The position numbers and the translations under genes were made by a program. Source: a virus. From it: a stretch of 22,237 nucleotides of DNA. The stretch is taken from positions 1-22,237 of IMG/VR virus record IMGVR_UViG_3300010885_001565; one strand, 5' to 3'. Below, piece by piece: positions 7,841 through 14,675 of the stretch. Each line of letters begins with the position of its first letter. Within the stretch, counting starts at the first letter, position 1. Under the pieces are notes generated by a model that made no database searches, was not told where the DNA came from, and saw only the letters and a list, made by a program, of their open reading frames with translations.

Positions 7841-8214
7841 TTTGCCCTAAATGTGGATGGTCTGAAGGCAACCATGTTGCAAAAAAACAACAACAAACCG
7901 ATGAAGAATTCTTTATCGAATGGTGGACACCTACCGTTGGATTGGAAGAAGCAAAGCGGTCTTGGTTAGAAAAGCAAGAAAACAAAAGACGTGAGGCAGC
8001 AATGGTCATGTCTGATATTGAAGGCTATGTTTCCCAGGTAGATGGCACATGGATTAAAAGCCGTAGCCATCATAGGGCGCATTTAAAAGAACACCGAATG
8101 ATTGAATTAGGTAACGATGTACCAATGAAGCACCCTGAAATTAAGCTAGACCGCAAAAGTAATGAAGCACGCAAACGCCAAATCGCTGAGATGGCATACG
8201 AAAAACTTAGATAA
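7837..8214 (+). CDS. FmdB-like zinc-ribbon phage protein
   Basis: This 125-aa protein starts with MICPKCGW, one CPKC knuckle (Cys3, Cys6). No second Cys pair is present, so any metal site would be half a ribbon or would need a partner. The conserved part is DIEGYVSQVDGTWIKSRSHH (residues 60-79) followed by RAHLKEHRMIELGND (80-94). This matches a segment common in phage proteins annotated as FmdB-type regulators, encoded just upstream of scaffold or capsid genes. The rest is charged and helical with a basic C-terminus. It starts inside the stop of the glycosyltransferase gene (ATGA) with GGAG just upstream, and precedes the scaffold gene by 23 bases. The function is not established. Binding nucleic acid or a head assembly factor is inference. 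Confidence 0.72.
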   Translation: MICPKCGWSEGNHVAKKQQQTDEEFFIEWWTPTVGLEEAKRSWLEKQENKRREAAMVMSDIEGYVSQVDGTWIKSRSHHRAHLKEHRMIELGNDVPMKHPEIKLDRKSNEARKRQIAEMAYEKLR

Positions 8215-8237
8215 ACCTGATAACTTAGGAGAAACCC

Positions 8238-9281
8238 ATGTCAGAAGAACAATTAGACCGCAGAAGCCTTTTGGAAGCAGCTTACGAAGAAGCAGAGGAA
8301 AGCAATGACGAACAACCCTTGGAAGTACAGGAGGTTTTGCCTAAAGATAATGCCGAGGAGTCCATTGAAGCGGAAGTTAGCAATGACGACCACGAAGAAC
8401 CTGCCGAGGATATTCAAGCTGCTAAATCTGAGGAGTCGGATGAAGAACCGCAGGAAAAACAGGTAAGTCGCCCTTCTACATGGAAAAAAGAGTATGTCCA
8501 GATTTGGGACAAAATGGAAGCTGGCGAACAGATTAGCAAAGAGGACTTTGTAAAATTTGCCGAGTATGCTAACCAGCGTGAGTCTGAGTACAAAAAAGGT
8601 GTAAGCACCTACAAAGCTGAAGCTGACCGTGCTAAATCTTACGAAAACGCTATTGCGCCATACGCACAAGACCTACAAAAGCGTGGAATTCAGCCTACTC
8701 AATACATTGAAAACCTAGTTCGTGCAGAACAGATTTTATCCAATGCACCCTACGAACAAAAGGTGCAAGTATTTCAAAGACTTGCAGCAGATTATGGAAT
8801 ACAATTAAATGGCGGACAAGTAGCACAACTTGACCCCTACACGCAACAATTGATGAACCAGTTAAATCAGGTAAATCAAGAAGTTTCAAGTATTAAAGGT
8901 CGGTTTGCCCAAGAGGAAAACCAACGTTTAATGCAGGAAATTGAGAAGTATCGAAGTGATACGGAGAAATACCCTCACTTTGATGTGGTAAGGGAAGAAA
9001 TGGCTCAATTACTTGAGTTAGGGAAAGCCCAAGACCTCGAAACGGCCTACAAGAAAGCCGTGCGTATGAATGATGATGTTTGGTCTGTCGAACAAGAAAG
9101 ACTCTTGAAAGATGCTAAACAGGCAACAATCAAAGCACAGCAAGTAGCGAAGGCTAAGGCAGCAGCAGTAAGTCCTCGTTCCGTTACACCTAGCGGAAAA
9201 GTGTCTGAACCTGGTGATAAAAAGGATAGACGGTCTCTTATTGCCGACCAATTGGGTGAAGCAATGAGTCGTCGGGTTTAA
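8238..9281 (+). CDS. Scaffolding protein
   Basis: Scaffolding proteins template the procapsid and leave before or during packaging. This 347-aa protein sits just before the major capsid gene. It has the expected make-up: a very acidic disordered N-terminus (residues 10-75, mostly Glu, Asp and Ser), then a helical core starting SRPSTWKKEYVQIWDKM and YANQRESEYKKGVSTYKAEA. Gln/Glu/Lys-rich coiled-coil segments follow (about 105-135 and 205-245). A basic C-terminal end (about 290-347, with KDRRSLIADQLGEAMSRRV) could contact the capsid protein. No cysteine or membrane segment is present. The start has a good AGGAGA site. No protease motif is seen, so the scaffold is probably released rather than cut. 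The call rests on composition, position and the conserved WKKE/YKKG segment. Confidence 0.85.
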   Translation: MSEEQLDRRSLLEAAYEEAEESNDEQPLEVQEVLPKDNAEESIEAEVSNDDHEEPAEDIQAAKSEESDEEPQEKQVSRPSTWKKEYVQIWDKMEAGEQISKEDFVKFAEYANQRESEYKKGVSTYKAEADRAKSYENAIAPYAQDLQKRGIQPTQYIENLVRAEQILSNAPYEQKVQVFQRLAADYGIQLNGGQVAQLDPYTQQLMNQLNQVNQEVSSIKGRFAQEENQRLMQEIEKYRSDTEKYPHFDVVREEMAQLLELGKAQDLETAYKKAVRMNDDVWSVEQERLLKDAKQATIKAQQVAKAKAAAVSPRSVTPSGKVSEPGDKKDRRSLIADQLGEAMSRRV

Positions 9282-9305
9282 CTAAACATTTTTTAAGGAA
9301 ATATC

Positions 9306-10280
9306 ATGGCATTCGCTAACTCAGCAATTACCGATATTATCGCTACCACTATTCAAAGTCGTAGCGGTGAATTGGCAGACAACTTGACACAAAACAACGC
9401 AATTCTTCAGCGTTTAAACCAGAAGGGCAATGTACGCCCATTCTCAGGTGGTAACGTAATTCTTGAAGAAATTATGTACAACGACCCAAATACTAATAAC
9501 GCTAACTCTTATAGCGGTTACGAAGTATTGAACATTGCCCCAGATAGCCCTATTTCTGCTGCCCAGTTCAAAATTGCACAGTACGCTGATGCAGTTACTA
9601 TGTCTGGCTTGGAAATGTTGCAAAACTCAAGCAAAGAAGCAATCATCGACTTGTTGGATGGTCGTATGCAAGTTTCCGAAGCACGCTTGTTGAACCGTAT
9701 TTCTGGTGACTTGTTCAAAGACGGAACAGGTAATGGCGGTAAAGACTTAGATGGTTTGGGCGCTGCTGTTTCAGCAACTCCTACAACTGGCACATACGGT
9801 GGTATTAACCGTGCTAACTGGTCTTTCTGGCAGAACCAAGTAACTACTGGTGCTACTTCTGCAAACATTTTGGCTTCTATGACTACTGCTGCTATCAAGC
9901 AGATTCGTGGTACTGACAAGGCTGACTTGATTGTTGCTGGTAACACAATGTACCAATACTATGTTGGCGCATTGCAAGCTATTCAGCGTATCGCTGCTGA
10001 AGAATCCGGTGCTGCTGGTTTCGCTTCTTTGAAGTTCTACGGTGGCGGTACATCTGCTGACGTGGTATTGGGTGGCGGTTATGGTTCACAAGAAACAGCT
10101 ACATATATGTACTTGTTGAACACAAACTACATCTTCCTGCGCCCACATAAAGAACGTAACTTTGTACCTATCGGTGGCGAACGTCAGTCAATCAACCAAG
10201 ACGCAATCGTGAAGTTATACGGTTGGGCTGGTAACTTGACTACTTCTAACAGCTTCCTACAAGGCTTGCTGACAACCTAA
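9306..10280 (+). CDS. Major capsid protein
   Basis: This 324-aa protein forms the shell and probably has the HK97 fold. It matches the phage major capsid family by the N-terminal QRLNQKGNVRPFSGGNVILEE region, the mid segment VLGGGYGSQETATYMYLLNT, and the end with FLRPHKERNFVPIGGERQS and NQDAIVKLYGWAGN. There is no long delta domain in front, in line with a separate scaffold gene. Leu is mostly TTG and Asn mostly AAC, unlike the TTA/AAT-rich genes nearby, which suggests selection for high expression. A T-run followed by AAGGAA before the ATG makes a strong start site. A hairpin terminator follows directly (10282-10310). Confidence 0.93.
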   Translation: MAFANSAITDIIATTIQSRSGELADNLTQNNAILQRLNQKGNVRPFSGGNVILEEIMYNDPNTNNANSYSGYEVLNIAPDSPISAAQFKIAQYADAVTMSGLEMLQNSSKEAIIDLLDGRMQVSEARLLNRISGDLFKDGTGNGGKDLDGLGAAVSATPTTGTYGGINRANWSFWQNQVTTGATSANILASMTTAAIKQIRGTDKADLIVAGNTMYQYYVGALQAIQRIAAEESGAAGFASLKFYGGGTSADVVLGGGYGSQETATYMYLLNTNYIFLRPHKERNFVPIGGERQSINQDAIVKLYGWAGNLTTSNSFLQGLLTT

Positions 10281-10281
10281 T

Positions 10282-10310
10282 AGATAGGGGGAAACCCCTA
10301 TTTATTATTT
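10282..10310 (+). terminator. Intrinsic terminator after the major capsid gene
   Basis: ATAGGGG (10284-10290) pairs with CCCCTAT (10295-10301) around a GAAA loop. One wobble and one A-T pair extend the stem outward to 10282 and 10303. The T-rich tract TTATTATTT follows. The GNRA-type loop makes the hairpin stable. Termination may be partial, since the next gene has no obvious promoter. Confidence 0.8.
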
Positions 10311-10339
10311 GTCTAATTAATTAATAAAGGAAATAAATC

Positions 10340-10636
10340 ATGGCATATAGCACTCTACCTATCGCAGGTGTAGACCTTACTGATACACAAACCGTTGCAG
10401 AACAGGCTACTCAGTCTGGTCTAGTAACTTTTGGCCCACTCGGAACAGAAACATTTGGTTCTGACGGCTTGCGTTATGTTTGGGCAGTAGCAGCAGCAAC
10501 AATCGCACCAAGCACAACAGCTTGTTCTATCAATACAACCGCATTTACTGTAACCGCTTCTGGTGGCGCATACATTTCGCCAGCAGTTTCAATGGTTTCT
10601 GGTGATTATGGTTGGTTTGGCAAGGCTTCAGTTTAA
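10340..10636 (+). CDS. Small capsid-associated protein, decoration candidate
   Basis: This 98-aa protein is rich in Ala, Thr, Ser and Gly with almost no Lys or Arg, and looks all-beta. It contains GTETFGSDGLRYVWAVAAAT (residues 35-54) and the ending MVSGDYGWFGKASV. The F-G-S-D-G-x-R-Y-V pattern and a final YGW turn occur in small proteins coded right after phage capsid genes, some of which decorate or stabilise the shell. It lies between two hairpin terminators, directly after the capsid gene, and has an AAAGGAAA site in an AT-rich leader. High copy number is therefore likely. The decoration role is inferred; a head-tail joining protein is the main alternative. Confidence 0.75.
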   Translation: MAYSTLPIAGVDLTDTQTVAEQATQSGLVTFGPLGTETFGSDGLRYVWAVAAATIAPSTTACSINTTAFTVTASGGAYISPAVSMVSGDYGWFGKASV

Positions 10637-10661
10637 TCAATTGAAGATTTAGTAGTATCCT

Positions 10662-10697
10662 AGGGATTCCCTCAAAAGGGGAGTCCCTTTTTCTTTT
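10662..10697 (+). terminator. Intrinsic terminator after the 98-aa gene
   Basis: AGGGATTCCC (10662-10671) pairs with GGGAGTCCCT (10679-10688) with one T-G wobble, enclosing a short loop centred on AAAA. It is followed directly by a T-rich run (TTTTTCTTTT, 10688-10697). This is the clearest terminator in the window. Confidence 0.9.
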
Positions 10698-10731
10698 AAC
10701 CGCAGTACCTAAACCACTTTAGGAGAATTAA

Positions 10732-11355
10732 ATGGCTATCGAGTCAGATATCAAAAACGCAGACAGCAGTTTAGCAGTCACATTCTATAAACGGTCAGTT
10801 AAGCAAGACATGGCTTCCGAAGAACAAGGCAGACCGATTTTTAAAGAATTTGATTTCGTACGAATTACAGTACCTGGCGACAATTTAAGTGAAATTGACA
10901 CTTATGCACAAGAGTCCCATAAACAGCGTTTCCCACGCCAATGGGCTTATTACCAAAACCAAGTAGGTTCACACGCTGATTTTGAAGGCACACCAATTGA
11001 ACAATGGCCTCAAGTAAGCCGTAGTCAAGCCGAAGAATTGAAAGGCATTAAATTCCCTACTGTTGAGTCTGTAGCTAACTGTTCAGACCAGCAATTACAG
11101 CGTATTGGCATGATTGCAGGCATGAGTCCCCATTCTTTTAGGGAAAAAGCCAAGACTTTCTTGAATTTAGCTACTAAATCTGCTGAAGTATCACAAAGAG
11201 AAGCAGAAGTTCAAGCATTAAAAGAAGAAAATGCTAAAATCAAGGCTGAAACAGATGCGAAGCTGGCAGCTATGCAGGAACAAATGTCAGCGCTACTTGC
11301 GGCTGTTGCGGAAAAACCCACAAAATCACGCAAACCGAAAGTAGTAGAGGCCTAA
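10732..11355 (+). CDS. Phage structural-region protein with C-terminal coiled coil
   Basis: I do not recognise a characterised family. The 207-aa protein has a compact N-terminal half (residues 1-105) with the segment RQWAYYQNQVG. A middle stretch has VESVANCSDQQLQRIGMIAG. A long charged helix with heptads follows (about 143-190, rich in Glu, Lys, Ala and Gln), then a basic tail (KSRKPKVVEA). It starts after the second terminator with a good AGGAGA site, so it probably depends on read-through or on a promoter I cannot see. The position after the capsid and before the adaptor gene suggests a head or neck accessory role. Nothing in the sequence proves that. Confidence 0.72.
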   Translation: MAIESDIKNADSSLAVTFYKRSVKQDMASEEQGRPIFKEFDFVRITVPGDNLSEIDTYAQESHKQRFPRQWAYYQNQVGSHADFEGTPIEQWPQVSRSQAEELKGIKFPTVESVANCSDQQLQRIGMIAGMSPHSFREKAKTFLNLATKSAEVSQREAEVQALKEENAKIKAETDAKLAAMQEQMSALLAAVAEKPTKSRKPKVVEA

Positions 11356-11356
11356 T

Positions 11357-12262
11357 ATGTCCCAAACGATGCTTCAAATGGTACAACAGGTGGCGGCTGA
11401 GTTAAACTTAGCCGTACCATCCTATGTTGTAGGTAACACTTCACAAGACGTTCAGCAAATTCTGGCGCTTATGAATGGTGCTGGGTACGATTTAGTCAAA
11501 GAATATGACTGGCAAGCCCTCCAGGTGCAGTATCGTTTTTACACACAGGCTATTAACTGTAATGCCACCTCAGTAAATGGTTCTACGCTATTAACTGTAG
11601 ATTCTGGGGTGGACATTACTGCTGTTACTAATCAATGGGGTATTACCGGTTATAACATTAACCAAGATACCCAAGTAGTAAGCAAAGCAGGTCAAGTTAT
11701 TACCATGAGTCAGATGGCTTCTGGTAGCGGAAATGGCGCTATTGTATTGGCGCAGACCGCTTATAACCTTCCTGACGACTTTGAGAACATTACAAACCGC
11801 ACCCAATGGGATAAAACAAAGCATTGGGAAGCATTAGGCCCTGAAGATGCCCAACAATGGCAATGGCTAAAGTCTGGTTATATTTCAACAGGCCCTCGTA
11901 TTCGCTGGCGTATTTTGGACAACCAATTCCAAGTATGGCCTCCAATGAACACCAATGAATATATTGGTTGGGAGTACAAATCTAATGGTTTTGTTCGTGG
12001 CGCAGATGGTGCTGTAAAAACTAGCTTTACTGCCGACTCAGACACTACTGTTTTGAATGACCGCATTATTGTATTGCTTACAAAAGCTAAATATTGGGGC
12101 ATTAAAGGCTTTGATACCACAGTCGTTTCACAAGACTATCAGCGTTATTTGTCTGTTGCTAAAGCTAATGACAAAGGTGCGCCAAATCTATCATTTGCAC
12201 CTTACCCAAGCAAGGTTCTTATTGGTTACGCTAACATTCCTGACACAGGCTATGGTTCATAA
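11357..12262 (+). CDS. Head-tail adaptor / neck protein (P22 gp4-like role)
   Basis: This 301-aa protein probably binds beneath the portal and closes the packaged head. The helical N-terminus (residues 1-60, with MNGAGYDLVKEYDWQALQ) and the segment LPDDFENITNRTQWDKTKHW (138-157), followed by WQWLKSGYISTGPRIRWRI, match phage proteins coded just before the stabilisation protein. A beta-type insert with VNGSTLLTVDSGVDITAV sits at about residues 70-130 and interrupts the helical core. The following gene overlaps by one base (TAATG). The role is inferred from gene order (portal, scaffold, capsid, adaptor, stabilisation protein) and the conserved W-rich middle. A tail tubular protein is the main alternative. 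Confidence 0.78.
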   Translation: MSQTMLQMVQQVAAELNLAVPSYVVGNTSQDVQQILALMNGAGYDLVKEYDWQALQVQYRFYTQAINCNATSVNGSTLLTVDSGVDITAVTNQWGITGYNINQDTQVVSKAGQVITMSQMASGSGNGAIVLAQTAYNLPDDFENITNRTQWDKTKHWEALGPEDAQQWQWLKSGYISTGPRIRWRILDNQFQVWPPMNTNEYIGWEYKSNGFVRGADGAVKTSFTADSDTTVLNDRIIVLLTKAKYWGIKGFDTTVVSQDYQRYLSVAKANDKGAPNLSFAPYPSKVLIGYANIPDTGYGS

Positions 12263-14277
12263 TGCTATTACAGCGCCAAAAACAAAATACTGCTAAAACA
12301 GCTTCAGTACCAGCCCCTATTGGCGGTTGGAACGCTAGGGACTCCCTTGCAAATATGAGTCCTACTGATGCTGTGCAGTTAGTTAATTGGTTTCCTACGC
12401 CTACCGATGTCACAATGCGTAAAGGTTATACAGTCGTTTCTATATTGACGACTTCTACCGGTGTAAAGACTATTTCTAGCATTACCCATGTAGACACATT
12501 AGCAACATTAACCACAACTACCGCACATGGATTAGCCACAGGTGCTTATGTCTCCATTACAGGCACAACACCTGCTGCTTATAGCGGTGTTTTTAAGATT
12601 ACTGTAATTAGCACCACAGCATTTACATACACAATGACTAGCGTTCCTGCCAATAACGCTACTGTAGTAGGCACATATTTGAATCAAGCAACAACGCCTA
12701 TTAACACGCTAATGAACTACACAAAGACTAGCAGTTATAGTCTTTTTGGCGCTGCTGGTAGCGATATTTGGGACACAAAACCAAGCCCAGCAGTTAAAGT
12801 ATTTAGCGGTATTTCTAGCGATAAATTACAGTTTGTAAACCTTACCAATACAGCAGGGCATTTCTTAGTAGCTTGTAATGGCGTAGACCCTGTAATGATT
12901 TATGACGGTTCTGCATGGTTTTATGTAGCCACAACAACTACTGCACAAACAATTAGCAGTATTACAAGGGGCGGAACAGGTAATTTAACCGCTACTTTAA
13001 CTACAGCTTCAGCGCACGGTTTAATTACTGGCAATCGTGTCACAATTTCTGGCGCTACAGAGTCCAATTACAATGGAACTTATGTCATTACTGTAACAGG
13101 CGCAACAACATTTACTTACACAATGGCTACTGCCCCTGCCGCCAATGCAAGCGTAGTAGGAAGCTATACAACTATTGGTATTACAGGCGTTAATTCAAAT
13201 ACATTTATTAATGTCAATTTATTTAAAAATAGGCTTTTCTTTACTCAAAAAGACACATTAAGCTGTTGGTATTTAGATGTAAATTCTATTGGTGGTACTG
13301 CAAGCCCTCTTTATTTTGGCGGAATTGCACGAAATGGCGGTTATTTGCAAGCAATGGGTACTTGGACACTTGACGCTGGTCAAGGCGCTGATGACTATGC
13401 TGTATTTGTAACTAGCATGGGCGAGGTTATTGTATATAACGGCACAGACCCCAATACTGCTGACACCTGGCAATTAAAAGGCGTATGGCAACTTGGTCAA
13501 ACCTTTGCAAGACGCTGTTTCTTTAAATGGGCTGGCGACCTTTTGTTGCTTACGCAAGATGGTTTAGTGCCTTTGGCTTCTGCATTGCAATCAAGCCGCT
13601 TAGACCCTCGTGTAAACCTTACAGATAAGATTTATTACCCTATTAGTATTGCAGCAACAAATTATTTCAGCCAGTTTGGTTGGCAAATCAATTATTTTGC
13701 CTCTGAGAATATGCTGATATTAAATATTCCAATTCCTAATGGAATAGAACAATATGTAATGCACACCATTACTAAGTCATGGGCTAGATTTACAGGTATT
13801 CAAAGCTATTGCTGGGAAGTATCAGGCGATAACGATATGCACTTTGGTGGAAATGGTATTGTAGCTACCTTATATAGTGCTTTATCTGACGATGGCGCAA
13901 ATATTACCGCAACCGCACAACAAGCATATAGCTATTTTGATGCGCCAGGACAATTAAAGCGTTTTACTATGGTTCGCCCAATCCTTCAATCTACAGGTGG
14001 TGTGCCTAGTGTTTTATGCGGTATCAGCGTGGATTTTGATACTCAGTCTCAATTAGGCGCTGTTTCTTTTAACCCAACCACGCAATCTGAAGGCGTTTGG
14101 GACACCGCTAAATGGGATAATAACGTATGGGCTGGTGGACTTATTACCACCAAAATTTGGCAGGGCGTTACAGGAATTGGATATACCGGTTCTGTAAACC
14201 TTAATGCCGCCAGCAGAAATATTGAATTGCATTGGGCATCAACAGACTATGTAATGGAGGCTGGAGGCGTTGTTTGA
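12262..14277 (+). CDS. DNA stabilisation / tail hub protein (P22 gp10-like)
   Basis: This 671-aa protein is probably the neck plug that keeps packaged DNA inside, in the family of the P22 stabilisation protein. The N-terminus VPAPIGGWNARDSLANMSP (residues 16-34) and LVNWFPTPTDVTMRKGY (40-56) are typical of that family. The body looks like a beta-propeller: repeated strands with NRLFFTQ, FVTSMGEVIVYNGTDPN, GDLLLLTQDGLVPLA and ARFTGIQSYCWEV. Two copies of a roughly 70-residue module (70-140 and 230-303) are inserted in the first half. It overlaps the adaptor by one base and the next gene by three (TTG/TGA). The C-terminus NIELHWASTDYVMEAGGVV is short, so no fibre domain is attached. Confidence 0.82.
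   Translation: MLLQRQKQNTAKTASVPAPIGGWNARDSLANMSPTDAVQLVNWFPTPTDVTMRKGYTVVSILTTSTGVKTISSITHVDTLATLTTTTAHGLATGAYVSITGTTPAAYSGVFKITVISTTAFTYTMTSVPANNATVVGTYLNQATTPINTLMNYTKTSSYSLFGAAGSDIWDTKPSPAVKVFSGISSDKLQFVNLTNTAGHFLVACNGVDPVMIYDGSAWFYVATTTTAQTISSITRGGTGNLTATLTTASAHGLITGNRVTISGATESNYNGTYVITVTGATTFTYTMATAPAANASVVGSYTTIGITGVNSNTFINVNLFKNRLFFTQKDTLSCWYLDVNSIGGTASPLYFGGIARNGGYLQAMGTWTLDAGQGADDYAVFVTSMGEVIVYNGTDPNTADTWQLKGVWQLGQTFARRCFFKWAGDLLLLTQDGLVPLASALQSSRLDPRVNLTDKIYYPISIAATNYFSQFGWQINYFASENMLILNIPIPNGIEQYVMHTITKSWARFTGIQSYCWEVSGDNDMHFGGNGIVATLYSALSDDGANITATAQQAYSYFDAPGQLKRFTMVRPILQSTGGVPSVLCGISVDFDTQSQLGAVSFNPTTQSEGVWDTAKWDNNVWAGGLITTKIWQGVTGIGYTGSVNLNAASRNIELHWASTDYVMEAGGVV
12469..12681 (+). 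repeat. Internal HGL module, copy 1
   Basis: This stretch encodes residues 70-140 of the stabilisation protein, beginning TISSIT and carrying TAHGLATGAYVSITG and TAFTYTM. It aligns over its whole length with copy 2 (12949-13170), with a three-residue gap near the start. Confidence 0.85.
12949..13170 (+). repeat. Internal HGL module, copy 2
   Basis: This stretch encodes residues 230-303, again beginning TISSIT, with SAHGLITGNRVTISGAT, NGTYVITV and TTFTYTM. The shared H-G-L, T-G, V-x-I-x-G and F-T-Y-T-M positions show duplication of one folded module within the gene. Confidence 0.85.
14263..14267 (+). promoter_or_regulatory. Ribosome-binding site that fixes the TTG start of the GNAT gene
   Basis: GGAGG lies six bases before TTG at 14274, inside the end of the upstream gene. 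It favours a 130-aa product over the in-frame TTG at 14232, which would add 14 residues with no good site. Confidence 0.75.
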
Positions 14278-14666
14278 TATTACTTAATCAGCAAAGTCTT
14301 AAAGATTGGGCAATTAAGCATAAAATGCCCACATCACCAGACGCACATTATTTGGGCCAAGTATTAGATAATGAAATTAGGGCAGTAGTAGTTTATTGTG
14401 GTTTTTACGGTAAATCTTGCATGATTCATGTGGGGTCAGAAGGGCAGCATTGGGCAACCAAAGACTTTCTTAAAAAGGTCTTTGATTATCCGTTTAACAC
14501 ATTGAAATTAAAGGTTATAATTGGCACAGTCGCAGGGAGTAATACAAAAGCCCTAAGATTAGACCGACACCTTGGTTTTCGAGATGTTGCCACAATTCCT
14601 GACGCACACGATGATGGGGATTTGGTCATTTTAGAAATGCGCCCAGAATATTGTAAATGGGCATAG
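14274..14666 (+). CDS. GNAT-family N-acetyltransferase
   Basis: GNAT enzymes move an acetyl group from acetyl-CoA to an amine. The 130-aa protein has GNAT order: a beta strand pair (IRAVVVYCGFYGKSCMIHVG, residues 35-54), a helix (ATKDFLKKVFDYPF), a strand with VIIGTVAGSN, then NTKALRLDRHLGFRDVATIP (90-109). The final helix-strand-turn is the most conserved GNAT feature (N...A...LGF). The classic Q/RxxGxG/A acetyl-CoA loop is not obvious, so the family is degenerate here. The start is TTG at 14274, overlapping the stop of the stabilisation gene. Such enzymes recur among podovirus tail genes. The substrate is unknown; virion protein, host protein and glycan are all possible. Confidence 0.78.
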   Translation: MILLNQQSLKDWAIKHKMPTSPDAHYLGQVLDNEIRAVVVYCGFYGKSCMIHVGSEGQHWATKDFLKKVFDYPFNTLKLKVIIGTVAGSNTKALRLDRHLGFRDVATIPDAHDDGDLVILEMRPEYCKWA

Positions 14667-14675
14667 GAGAAGGTT

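Noticed and set aside
8253-8669. 138-aa minus-strand frame inside the scaffold gene, Phe/Leu/Val-rich
   Set aside because: It is the antisense of GAA/AAA-rich codons, which always read as Phe/Leu; not a membrane protein gene.
9276-9295. Short inverted repeat GTTTA/TAAAC plus T run between scaffold and capsid genes
   Set aside because: The stem is only five A-T-rich pairs with a two-base loop; the T run is better explained as a translation enhancer ahead of AAGGAA.
9518-9946. 142-aa minus-strand frame inside the capsid gene
   Set aside because: It overlaps fully a well-supported gene with strong codon bias; no start signal.
10637-10731. Possible promoter before the 207-aa gene
   Set aside because: TTGAAG and TATCCT occur but are about nine bases apart, too close for a sigma-70 pair; no other convincing pair was found.
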